From Toxonevra muliebris (Eukaryota > Arthropoda > Insecta > Diptera > Pallopteridae), in NCBI GenBank assembly GCA_963691655.1, contig OY829328.1, positions 87,424,400 to 87,488,399 of the forward strand: a stretch of DNA of 64,000 nt, in the 5' to 3' direction. A model generated the notes under the pieces. It did not search any database. It worked only from the letters and a program-made list of their open reading frames with translations, and had not been told where the DNA came from. The position numbers were made by a program, and so were the translations under genes. Positions 9,653-20,909 of the stretch are shown here, piece after piece. The first letter of the stretch is position 1. Each line of letters starts with the position of its first letter.

Positions 9653-12600
9653 TTAGTACAAATACTAAATATTTAGCTCAATAGAATATATTAAATAAAG
9701 AAATAGAATAAATAAATAAATTAATCTATACTATTAATTTCTACCACTTCCTTCTTTGTGTTAGTATGAAAATCCATTAAGTTGTAAGTATTCAATAGTT
9801 TGAGGCAGATATGACATTTTACTTTATAGATATATCTGTCTCTCTCTCCATCGCCATCAAAACTTTTGGTCAATGTCAAAATAGGTTTTTTTTGTTTTTT
9901 TTTTTTTACAAATTTTACGCTTGTAAAACATTAGTCATACACACAAAATCCATAGAAAACTAATATTGTAATCATTTTCACAACAAACAAAAAAAAAACA
10001 AAAGAAGAATGAAAAAGGAAAGAGAAAGAAAAAGAGAAAATAAAAACAAAAATTGTACACATGTCACTTTCATATCCTTGAAAGTGAATTTATGCGTAAA
10101 TTATTATTGAAGAGAGAAACGATTTACTTCATTATGGAATGAGTTCAGTAGAAATTCAATGACATGTAAAATATTTTTTTTCGCTTTTTTTACATTTTGT
10201 TTTCTCGATTACATACGTTTGAGTGATTTTCATTGGCGTTGACTTTTAAGTATACCTATACGTATTCTCGGACTTGTATAATTTAATTTTTGACCAAAGC
10301 ATCATCATCCATAAATTTAAAAGCATATGATGCTCTTATGTCAGCCTGAAGGCAGTGGCACAGTGAGTATGGGATAATGATATACGATAGGCGAATATTT
10401 TACTATCTACTTTTGATGATTGTTATACATATGTAGATATAGTAAGTTGTTTTTTGTGTGAAGAGTTTAAAGTGTGTTACCTACACAAATTTATAGCATA
10501 AAATTCATCAAAATCTACTTTTCTTTTAAATGATTAAATTTCGGTATGAAATATGTGAAAGCTTTCATTCGATATATGTATGATTTCGGGTTTATTAAAT
10601 TTTTAAATTTTAAAAAGAAAACTATCATATTCATCTCAAGTTCTTGGATATTCTTGACTAGCAGTTTATCAACGCTAACAAATAGTTAAGTAAATGTAAT
10701 TAAAAGAGCACGAAACAACAGAGTTTTCTATATCGAAGTTGTCACAGGGATTTGGTAGCAATGATTTTGTGAGACCACCAGCAGATTCAGCTATTGCAGA
10801 AGACTATAGGTTTTTTGTTCTTTTAAAAAGTCGAATCATTCAAATCATTGTAAAAAAATTAGTTATATAAAGCCCTTGAAAACTTGTTTAACTAAATTAA
10901 TCATACTAAAAAATATGAATACGTTTGAATATTGAAACATTAAAGTAACCTCAAACCTTTTTGTGTTTTCTTTTTTAAAGCAATTGTTCTAAAAGTAACC
11001 CACTTTCAATCTAAAACTCAATTTTAAACTCCTATACCATATCTATACAATATCTGCTGTCTACACAATATTTTCTATTAAATTATAAAAAAAAACTTCA
11101 CACTATTTATTTGAAAAAGAAAGGAAGGAACTAACGAAGACACTAAGACAATTTTAAAATACATAAAACCAAACAGAATAAAAATATTTTTTTACTTATT
11201 GTACATAAAATGCTCGTAAAATACAAAACACGAAAATTTTAGGGGATATAAAAATCACCAAAAAAAAAAAAAACTAAAAAGTCGAAAAGGAGAAGACAAG
11301 TAAAGCTTGGGTGGAAGATGGTAGATGGAAGTTCATGTGTATAACAGTTGAATAGAGCGAAAAAAAGGAAGAAGATTTTGGAAAAATACATTAAAATGCA
11401 AATCACGAAAATTGCTTATCGCAACGGCAATTTGATCATTCATATATATTTTCTGTCATATGTGCGAGTGAGTGAGAAATGTTGTAGTAGTTGGTATGCA
11501 GCTGTGTACCCAGAGAGAAATGGAAGTGGCACAGAACTATTCAGTTAAGGTGTGATGCCAAAAAAAAAAGTTTACATATAGAAGAATAGTGAAGGGGGTG
11601 GAAAATATTTATGTTTTTCTCCAATAACTCAATGCTTAAATTCACCAAAAACTTTATTTTCTTTGCTTGACTTATAAACAATGTTATTGCTTACTGAAGC
11701 ATTGGGATTATTGCAATTTCCTACTGGGTATTTTATATAAATACATAGGTACCATACAACAAAAATGTTCTTCATATTTTTAACTTGTGACTGTCTCATG
11801 TGCTGATGTTGCTGCTGCTGCTGCTGCTGCTGTTGTTGTGCTTTTGGCATTGTTGGGTTATCATCAACAGCGACGTTGTCATCATCATAATAATTTCATG
11901 CATATTTGTCTGAAATATATACAAACAAATACATACATACACAAACAAACGATGTGTGTAAGTGTTTTATTGGGAAAAATATACGCGTTCAAACAAAAAT
12001 ACAAAATACAGATGAGAAACAGCAGAAAAATAAGTTTTTCTTATAATTCTACAAAGAAAATTGAAGAAGAAGAAGAGTCATCAGCACAGCATGTATGTAA
12101 GAAGCCAGTAAGTATGGTTAAAAGAAGCCAAAAAAGTTAAAAATCATATAGCGAGAAGGAAAGAAAGCCAAGCATAGCACCAGCTATCAACCATCAACCA
12201 TCAGCCACCAGCTTCATCAGTACAAGATATTTAAGTTATACTATGATGATGCCGCCACCAATGTCTTTCGGTTGTTGTTGTTGATGTTGTTAGAGGCGAC
12301 AAATATTTACTTATACTTATTGTGTGTATACATATGTATAGCTCTATAGATAAATATGTATATGTGTGTATGAGTTTACAAATACATACACGCATTTAGA
12401 ATTACAAATTCATGCAAAAGTAATCAAATTTTCATGCATGTCTTTTTCGTTTTTTTTTTCGCCGAAAATTTTTTTTATTATTTTTTCATGTTGGGAAAAA
12501 GAAGACAACAAAGTACAAAAAAAACGAAAAAATAAATAGAAAGAAACTCTAAATATGCTGATATTGTAAAAGATAAGCATAACTATTTCAAAGCTATATA

Positions 12601-13095
12601 GATATTGTATCTTTTCAACACTTGAGTAATCAATTTTTTTTTTTCTTAGCAATTTGTTCTTCCTATTTTTTTTTTTTAAGTTTACATGTGTTAAGAAAAG
12701 TCAAAACTTTCAGTTTATAGTAAAGCATATAAATATTTTGTAGTTTATATTATTTTTCCACACTTCAATCAATAAATAGCAATTTTCCACTCAATTGATT
12801 GTTTCTGGTAATAAATTAGTTGAGGAAAAAAATCAAATAAAAATATTTTATGCCTTTTACTATTGCAATCAGATGTTACAGCAATTTTCAGTCGAATTTA
12901 TGTAATTTCCGATTCCAAAAATTTGTTACAAGTTCTGTGAGAAAAATAAAAAAACAAGATAATTTTAAAAAAATTTAGTTTTTTGTAGGTTAAATCAATA
13001 GTCACTCTAAAATAAAAGTGTAAAAATCTTTCAATATTCATCGGTATATTATTATTGTTGTTGACTTCCATTATAGTTTAGGCCAACATGAGCCA
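9653..13095. other. AT-rich non-coding stretch with simple repeats
   Basis: No gene recognised. Contains T and A runs, a GCT/TTG microsatellite (11811-11839), CATA-rich stretches (11930-11945) and trinucleotide-rich DNA near 12180-12290. The open frames here (11348-11548, 11787-12140) are repeat translations or short chance openings. Confidence 0.55.
11811..11839 (+). repeat. (GCT)n/(TTG)n trinucleotide repeat
   Basis: Seven GCT units run into TTG units. On the minus strand this reads as CAG/CAA, which would encode polyglutamine, but the surrounding frame shows no other protein-like character. Confidence 0.85.
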
Positions 13096-13776
13096 AAAAT
13101 GAGCAGAGACGAGACAAGTGGGTAATGGGGGGTTGTTGAGTCCGAATCCGTAGTCCGTTTAGCTCTGTTACGTCACTATTTTTTTTATTGACATCAATAT
13201 TTTTAAAATAGAAAAAAAAAAAAATTAAAAATGCAGTTCATATTTTTTTCATCAAAACATCCATTTTTACAAAAAAATTTTTTAGATTTTTTTTATTTTT
13301 CAACTTTAAAAATTAAAAAATTTTTTTTTTTTTTTAATTAATTTATTTTTTCGCAATTTTTTTCATCCTCGATATCATCATTCACTTTTATCTCGTTGTT
13401 AGCTTAACCCAGTAATGACTAGTGGTGCCATATGGCACCTTGTCGCTGACAACAAAATCTAAATTAATTTTGAGGATTTAATTGTTCAAGAACACATTAA
13501 ATTAAAATCAAACTTTTATATTGCTCTGCCTTTGAACGTTGCAACGGCATTTTTCAGCGAAGACGAAAAAAAATTTTTAAAGTTAAAAAATAAAAAAAAT
13601 CGAAAATTTTTTTTTTTGTAAAAATGGATGTTTTAATGAAAAAATATGAACTGCATTTTTAATTTTTTTTTTCTATTTTAAAAATTTTGTGACGTAGCAG
13701 AGCGAAGCGCACCACCGATTCGGACTCAGTGACCCCATATTACCCTAAGTGCATTTGCCCCGTCTCTGCTCGTTTT
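13096..13776. mobile_element. Foldback (long inverted repeat) element, about 680 bp
   Basis: Two arms of more than 200 bases are reverse complements with modest divergence: left about 13096-13320, right about 13568-13776. Matching landmarks include gagcagagacg at the tips, gagtccgaatc, ctacgtcac or ttacgtcac, a block reading atgcagttcatattttt and one reading aacatccatttttac. The centre (about 13400-13455) holds a 16-base perfect palindrome GGTGCCATATGGCACC (13424-13439), enclosed by gttgttagc/gctgacaac. No coding sequence and no clear target duplication. It could be a large MITE. The superfamily is unknown. Confidence 0.7.
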
Positions 13777-13825
13777 CAAAAGTTTCCTTTTGTAGAATGA
13801 GCATTTTATCTTACACTTATTGGAA

Positions 13826-13882
13826 ATCAACTCCATGATTGGTCAATTGAAAACATAACGTTTGATATTTTTTCTCTGCGCT
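13826..13882 (-). repeat. Dispersed CCAAT-type repeat, single unit
   Basis: Read on the minus strand, this carries caattgaccaatca preceded by a gcagagaaaaaatat-type block, matching the organisation of the tandem units near 4830-4870. It lies just outside the foldback element ending at 13776. Confidence 0.5.
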
Positions 13883-15926
13883 TAATACACATGTGGTAGT
13901 AGAAAAAGAGTACAAAAATTCTGGTTGGTAAGCGTAAGCAAGCAACCTAGTGCCATGGATTTCTAAAGTGGTGTAAGAAATATTTCTCTCCGACTGTTCT
14001 CCGTGTGATCTATGTCTATAGGTAGGAAATTCGTAAATACGTCGTGAACCATACTCAACAACGTGTAAACTAATAGAAGATTGTTGGATTTCTAGATTTA
14101 TTGAGTGTTTGGCAAAGTGGTCTGCGGAATTTTATGCAACTGATATTTTCATAGTAGATGTTCTGTGAAGATACGCGGTTTGATGACACTAGTTAGTGTG
14201 CTCCCCAGAACTACATAAACACAATTTTCTAACACACTATGATTTACAGAGACACAATTTTTCTTCGTGTCGTATCGCTCATGCAGTAAGCTCTATGAAT
14301 TTTTTTTTGGTTAAATCTGACCTCCCCAAACTGACACCCTTTCCTATCTCTTTCCCAAAAAAAAAACTTGATTTCTGCACACTCAAAACCTAATCTCAAA
14401 TTAATACGATCTCAAGAAGTAGAGAGCCACTCGAATGCATTACGCTCTCTCAGCACAAAAATTTTTTTTTTAAAGAATTTCGTAATGTTACGACCATGCA
14501 AGTTATCTCTACATAAGAGATTCACCTTTTAGTTATTAAACATGCATAAATATAAATAGGTTAAGTGCTAAAAAGAGATAGCATGATGCTATAATGTTGA
14601 AAAATGAAACCTTTTTAGGAATTGGCTACCTAAAAATTTGTTTTACCATTTCTTGAGTGTGTCAGGTTACATTAAAATACTTTCTGCTTCATTGATGATG
14701 CTTCTTTTCAGGTTTATGTACATATTTTGGCTATCATTAGAAAGAGACAGGTGAATACACATATGCATTAAAATACAGTAAAAGGATGAAATACAAATTG
14801 ACAACGTAACTTATTTATTCGTATGAAAAAAGAAGTGACAGTAGTAACATTTGTTTGCTACTTACGGAAAAATGAAAACGTTAAAGGAGAAATGAAATTT
14901 TTGTGAAAAGTTAAAACTTGAGAAATTTGTACGAACTAATTTTTGGAAAATTAATTATTTTCTATTCAATTTTATAAGAGAGTGTAATCTGAAAACTTGT
15001 TTAATTTTCATGTAAATTGTTTATTGTAAAAGAAAATTATATAGAAATACTAATTAACATAAATCACGACAATAAAATTCATGTGCCACTTAAAAATTCT
15101 CGAGAAATTATCACAATTTCTTCGATTTTTCTCATACGACAAAACGACACGACATGACTTGAAATGAAACTTTCGAAAACAAAATAAAAAAAAGAAAAAC
15201 ATTATTTACAATTTATCGCATCGCTAATTCACAAAGTAAAAAGGAGAAGAAGAAATAAAATTATATGTGCCAACAACAATTTATTTTCTTGTTTTATTTT
15301 ATCCATAATATTTTCTCATATAAGAACTGCCGAAAAACAAAAAAAAAAAAAAAAAACAGCCGGACATTAGCGTTTGAAAATGTGAATCTCATCAATAGCG
15401 TGAAGTCAATTTGAAAGCAATTGAGCTAGAGGAAAATACAAAAAAAAAAATCATGTATATTTGCGACCTTGATTGTGAAATATCCAGAAAAAGTTGTGAT
15501 TTTTGATACAAAGTAATACGGTGAAAAAAATATTGTAATCAATACAGTTGATTTCAAAAGTTTTGATTTGAAGTTTGCTAGTCATTTAGTTATGGCATAA
15601 ATCATAATAATCATATTTTAATGGTATGCAGTTAGACGAATTAGCACAAGATCTATTTAGATAATATAATTTTCTGCTACTCTCTTTTCTCGAGCAAAAA
15701 TTTGTAAATATAAAACCTTGGAGTTGCCTTTTTAGCAACCGAATCAAATACTTCACGGTCAGGCAGTTAAAATAGTATAACTTTTGATAGCAGGCGACTC
15801 TTGCACGTCGATAACAGCGATTTGTGATCCCTGGCACTCATGCAAATTGTATAAGACAGTAGATGGCATTTTCAGCTAAATCAATTGAAAATCAATGTGT
15901 ACGTAGCCGTATATATGCATACGAAT

Positions 15927-15940
15927 AGATGGCGCTGATT
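15927..15940 (+). promoter_or_regulatory. Candidate CTCF-type motif
   Basis: The string agatggcgctgatt contains AGATGGCGC, the core of the binding motif known for insect CTCF. An identical 14-mer lies at 18999-19012 in the same orientation. Binding is inference from motif match only. Confidence 0.3.
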
Positions 15941-17352
15941 TTAATTAAGAAAGCAACACTGTTAAAATTTATCACTCTTTAGAATAACACCAACTAAATT
16001 TGTTGCAATTTCTTTACCAGTTTTAAAATTGTCAATCGATTTTAAGTTTTTTATGATCTCACAATGTTTTTAAAATAGAATTGGGCTTAAAACCATATAC
16101 TAATATTAAAGTTAAAAGTCGTTTTTTGCCAATATTTTTATACTTCATATCTCAGACAAATCTCTAACAATTTTATTGTCTCTTTCTGTTGTTTTGATTT
16201 TTTTTTTTTTGCAAGCAATTTGCATTTTATTGAAGTGTAAAAAGCCATAAAATTCATATCAGAAAAATAGTGATTGGCAACGCTAAAGCAGAAAGAATAT
16301 TTTGTATAATAAAATATAGAAAGTTATGTGAAGTACGAATGGGGCCAGTAGGAAATTATATCAACTTCACTTTTTGTAGTAATCAAATTACCTTTTTTTG
16401 TTATCAGCTTGGATCGAGAAACATTACTATCGCTCTCAGAGGATTGAATCTTTTTCAAAAGCGGGACTATTTATCTTTTTTTCCAGAGTCTCTCATTTTT
16501 GTTTTTGAATAGATTAGATTTATTTTTGCTACTACTTTGTGTTTGAACCCGGTTTTCGTAATCATTTAATATTCAACCAGGTTTAAGAAAGGAATTAGGT
16601 TTGGTAAGGAGCTCTCAAGCAGTATATTGCAATTCTAAAAATTTTGTTTTCTTGCGTCCAATTCGGAAAATGATTTTGTGTCATTTCTTTGATTTTGAAT
16701 TCAAGTTGTAATCGCTAGAAAAATAAAAGAAGGGGAGGGCGAGTATGTTGTAAATTTGGATATAAGGCTCCAAGGATGGGGAGTCCTTCTCTATAAAAAT
16801 GTCAGCGAATATGATCGTCGCACAGTGGCTTGCAATCCCAAAAAGCTGGCCATAAGTCGAAAAATAAAGTTTTTTTAGGGAGGGTTCTGACATTTCAAAT
16901 AGTTGCAGTGATAACCCTAGCAGCGTTTTAGAACAACGCTTAAGTACAGCTATTCTTCAAAATTTAGACTTGGGGCCTTAGCAAATTAAGGCAGCGGTAT
17001 GCATATTTCAGACCTCTGTAATACAGAATTTAAGGTTCAGTAGATTATTCTGAGGAATATTTTCTAACGGTTAGGTTATGAAACAATTTTTGAATTTATG
17101 TTTATACGAATTTATTGAATAAATTCAACGTTAGCAACTTGGAATGGCATGAAATCTAACTACGAAGCAATTAAACTCGGTTAATAAAAAAAGGTGACGA
17201 TTGGGATATGGGTGCCTCAATATTAAAGAAAAGATACCCACGAAACATATTTATCAAATAAGAAAAGAGGAGAGTAAATTGTTCATAAAAATATTCTCGA
17301 AATCAGACCCGAGATCTCATAAACTAAAACAACATTTTTGCTGAACTGAAAA

Positions 17353-17480
17353 TATCGATGAAAATTTTTGATTAGTTTAGGGACCTTCAATAATATTTAT
17401 ATGAAATACATCGATGAAAATACTGACTTAGTTTAGGGGTTCTCAATTCTATTCTCGAGAATATGTTTATGAAATATTCA
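17353..17480 (+). repeat. Two-copy direct repeat (period about 56)
   Basis: The string tcgatgaaaat, followed by a ga(t/c)ttagttta gg-type block, occurs at 17355 and again at 17411. Both copies continue into a t(t)tatatgaaat or tttatgaaat stretch. The second copy contains an insertion. This is a diverged local duplication. Confidence 0.6.
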
Positions 17481-18998
17481 TCTATCCTTTTCTTTTACCA
17501 GTCAGCCATTCATCGTGAGTACCAAATCTCAACTTATTACTGTTGGATTCGCTAAACTCCTTACTGGGCAAGTAGTGCCCATATGTAAGTAGGTAAGTGT
17601 GTCCACATCACATATTTACATATAAAAATTATATGTGCACACACGCAAAAAAAAAAAAAAAATGAGATAATACTAAATAATGTCATAAAGTATTTTGCTG
17701 CTTTTTCCTTTTACAACTTCACACTTAAAGACAAAAAAAAAAAAAAACATAATAAACGCATAAAAAATATGTGAAGATATGAAATGAGCAAAAAAACAAA
17801 AAAAAAACAAAACAGACACAATATTTAACAATTATGGAACTTTGAACGAGTGTAGGAAATATGTTCAGTTAAAGTGACATAAAAACATTGCATGTTTGCA
17901 AATTTAGTGTGTGTTTTGCAGGCGTTTAATTTAAATATTATATCAACAAAAATTTTATAGCATAATTGCAATTAAGGCTACAATTAATTAAATGTGTGGG
18001 AGATTTTTATGCGAAAAAAGCAATCAAAAAACATTCTGTGGTATGAAATATGAAGAAATAATGGAAGTTTAAATTACGCACAAGTTAAAATAAGTACGCA
18101 ATGTATGTACGCTCTTAGAAAATTAAGTAATGAAATCAACAATTTTTCAATGTACCTTTTAAATGTAAATAAACTCAAAATATTTTCTTAATAATTAAAC
18201 GCGCAATGACATTTCATTTTATTAACATTCAGAAACATGAAAGCAAAAGTTTTGTTAAGTTTGTAATAGCTGCGATGATTTTTTTCTTTTGATGGTGGTT
18301 AATGAGGGTGGCCAGCCATTTTCAGCTCGAATGATTTTCTTTACAGTACAATAAAAATTCATCACTTTACGCAAAATATTATAAAAAAAACACCGAAAAC
18401 AATAGCATCTTATATATAGGTAGGTATAAGTATATAGCCACTGGCACTGTGCGTGTTTAATCGCAATTAGTACAACAAAAGAAAGCAAAAAATAACTTTA
18501 GTTACTTAATTGCATGGAGGTAACTCAACTCTACACACTGGTTACACTTTTCTTCCACTTCACTCTTTTATTTAGTTTCCTACTACTTATTTTATAGATG
18601 TATAAAAAAATTCTTTTCACATTTTTGTGTGGGTGGTCGGTCATTGTTGTGCCAGTTTCTTCACCGTTAAACACGCAAAAAACATAAAAAGTTTCAAGTA
18701 TTTTCATTTGAGTATGAATTCATACTTTTTATATTATGTTATTATTTCAATAATGAAACATTTTTGTATTGTTTTTATTATTAGCACAATAGAAAGTATA
18801 AGCACAAATAATAATAATAATATTATATTATATACAATTTCGATAAATATTTCGCTACGCATTTGTTAGACAAATAAAATGTTAATATTCCATTGTATTT
18901 ATATTGAATTCGTTTATGAATTTAATAAATGTCATAAGCACCTATAGTCTTATATTTATGAGGTAAATAATTTATGAACTAAGTGCAAGTATGCCAGC

Positions 18999-19012
18999 AG
19001 ATGGCGCTGATT
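18999..19012 (+). promoter_or_regulatory. Candidate CTCF-type motif, second copy
   Basis: Identical to the 14-mer at 15927-15940 and in the same orientation. It sits about 155 bases left of the Tc1-like element. Motif match only. Confidence 0.3.
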
Positions 19013-19169
19013 GCAACTGAGTAGGCGGTACAATTAAAAGTTTGCAGTTCTCTGAGAATATTTGAATCCTGAATTGTTCGTAATTTGCGAATAAAATCTT
19101 CTAAATTTTCTAAATGTTCTAAATGTTTTCAGAAAATATTTATCAAATAATACCTGGAAATACTAACTA

Positions 19170-19877
19170 AGGAGTGAGATCGAAAAAATCTTAACATATA
19201 TAAAATTCAATAATTTTTAAACGGATGATCTTAGAGTTTTGGTTTTTTTTTTATTTAATTGATAATATTTTACAAATTACAGAAAAATATAACTTTTATA
19301 GTTCTAACCACTATTTATGAACTCGTGGACCTTTTTTGGTAGGCCTTCCATTAGAGATTTGATAGTTGTTTCAGACACCTTTTTGGAATAGTTTGCCCAT
19401 CTCCTTTTAAAATTTTCGATATTTTGGGACACCTTTTTTGTGTTCTTTAAGTTTCTTTTCACAAGAGCCCAATATCTCTCCACTGGTCTTAGCTCCGGAC
19501 AATTTGGAGGATTGAGATTGGCCTCTTTTGGTACAAAAACTATGTTATTACTTTGGTACCACTCCAGAGCTTTCGTGCCGTTCGTAGCATGATGCCAAAT
19601 CGGGCCAAAAATATGTGGACACATTGTGCTCTCTTATGAAAGGAAGAAGTCTTTTTTTCAAACATTCTCTGATGTATATTTCGGTGTTTATAGAGTCCAC
19701 TGTAACAAATGACTTGCTTCTTTTGCCACAACTGCATATAGCTTGCCATACCAGGAATTTTTTAGGAAATTTTGTTTGCCTTTGGATTCTAAATTATTCT
19801 TCGACATTTCCTCGAGCATCAGCAATATAAAAATTATTAGGTAAAACGTGTGTTAAGATTTGTTCAATCTCACTCCT
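19170..19877 (-). mobile_element. Tc1/mariner-superfamily element, internally deleted (708 bp)
   Basis: The terminal inverted repeats are 19170-19196 and 19851-19877, identical at 25 of 27 positions, and each outer end abuts TA (19168-19169 and 19878-19879), the expected target duplication. Between them is the 3' part of a transposase on the minus strand. At 708 bp it is about half the length of a complete element, so the region for the DNA-binding domain and first catalytic Asp has been lost. Well-preserved TIRs mean it could have been moved by a related active transposase. Confidence 0.88.
19304..19790 (-). pseudogene. Transposase C-terminal fragment (IS630-Tc1-mariner type)
   Basis: Reading the minus strand from about 19790, the translation gives FLVWQAICSCGKRS, then EIYIRECLKKRLLPFI, FWPDLASCY, and after a frameshift EWYQSNNIVFVPKE, NPPNCPELRPVERYWALVK. 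This is the catalytic-core pattern of a Tc1/mariner-superfamily transposase, with the second catalytic Asp in WPDLAS and an acidic residue in LRPVE. The frameshift lies between DLASCY and the WHHAT segment (around 19580-19600). The frame from 19624 to 19304 is otherwise open to its stop. The N-terminal helix-turn-helix and first Asp are absent, so it is inactive. The subfamily (possibly a DD41D-like group) is not settled. Confidence 0.8.
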
Positions 19878-19879
19878 TA

Positions 19880-20905
19880 TGAACTGCGTTTGATCTTCGT
19901 CGAATGTCTTAATCGATCGAATTTAAGTTTGGTACTATGACGTGCTTTCGACAGAGAATAGCGTTATTGTGAATTTCGCTCATTTTGGCTTGTACACGAT
20001 AGTATATTTCTATCAGCTGATCGTCATTTTGAAAAATAAATACGATTTGTTTAAAAATTAAGTAGAAAAAATAAGAACAAAATAGAAATAATGGTTCAAC
20101 GATTCATCGGAAGAGGATGAGAGGTTGATGGAACTGGCCAGAAGTAGAAAACGATTAAGTGCAGCCTTTCGAAAAAGCTTTGGCATTTACGAAATCCGTG
20201 TGCAGATTTCAACAGAACTTACGACTGACCAAGGAGGCGTTTGTGGACTTGATGACAACTATAGATGAACTGCTCAAGCAATACACATGAGCAAGATCAA
20301 TTTCAAACATATTAAAATTGGCAACAGTTCTGAGATTTTGTGCTCAGAGATCACTCCAACTAAGCATTGGGAATGAGAATACTCTTGGACTTGCTCAGCT
20401 CACGGTGTCTGTGGTGTTATCAGAGACTTAAGATGTCCTGGAAAATTGTATTTGCCAAAGATGAATAAAATTCAATTATACAAGCAAAAGTATATTTTGC
20501 TAATAAAAGGGGAATACCGGGAATTATTGGTTGGTCCTAAACCATTTAGTTCTTTCTTCGTCGCACAGAACTTTTGAGGAAATACCCTTTACAATCAGAG
20601 GATTTGCTTTCCAACAATGATACAAGTTTCTAAAACTGCGATGTGTTGCTCACCACTTTAAACCTGCAAAAAACTTACAAAAACTGTTTAAAATTAGTTT
20701 TTAGTCCTCAAAAAGCAATAGCAAAATACTTTAATTTTTAACAATTATTACTCAGTATGCACCTTATCGGAAGCAAAATTGCGTTCGACAGAAAATTCGA
20801 TGCACAACGAAAATTTCGACTGGGTTGCACTGCTCATAATACGAATTTTACATTCGATATTCGATCATCGATAACCAGCGAAGATCGAACGTCGAAAGCA
20901 GCTCA
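19880..20905 (+). mobile_element. PIF/Harbinger-type transposon relic
   Basis: The region contains a decayed Harbinger-like transposase (20091-20535) between TCGA-rich ends. The left end (from 19880) reads tgaactgcgtttgatcttcg. The right end, on the minus strand from 20905, reads tgagctgctttcgac, then gttcgatcttcg, giving an imperfect inverted repeat with a small indel. The left edge starts immediately at the TA that bounds the Tc1-like element, so the two elements abut or the Tc1-like copy landed at the Harbinger edge. Downstream of the transposase, 20560-20905 has no matching domain, implying loss of the catalytic half. End positions are approximate. Confidence 0.55.
20091..20535 (+). pseudogene. 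Harbinger (HARBI1-like) transposase N-terminal half, decayed
   Basis: Spread over all three frames, the plus strand encodes EEDERLMELARSRKRL (from about 20113), NPCADFNRTY (about 20195), KEAFVDLMTTIDELLKQY (about 20239), then LATVLRFCAQRSLQLSIGNE (about 20320), LGLAQLTVSVVLSE, and finally GIPGIIG (about 20510). The order and wording match Harbinger transposases, where a FNRT.RL..EAF segment and a LRF...S.QLS.G segment precede GIPG.IG..DGTHI. Here the sequence breaks off before the DGT catalytic motif. At least four frameshifts are needed to read it, so this is an old, dead copy. The first ATG at 20091 meets a stop after nine codons. Confidence 0.6.
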
Positions 20906-20909
20906 TAAT

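Larger units (their letters stand above)
13890..19165. other. AT-rich non-coding stretch
   Basis: No gene recognised. Includes an agatggcgctgatt motif at 15927-15940 with a second copy at 18999-19012, a two-copy direct repeat at 17353-17480, and A/T runs. The open frames at 14196-14393, 15586-15837, 16270-16512 and 16681-16893 have no family resemblance that I can see. Confidence 0.55.

Noticed and set aside
11787..12140. 117-codon open frame beginning with an Ala-rich stretch
   Set aside because: Its start is the translation of a GCT microsatellite, and the rest is Lys/Ile/Asn-rich with no domain.
16537..16600. Possible minus-strand tRNA-like head (cgggttcaaac)
   Set aside because: Single partial B-box match, with no A box or SINE body.
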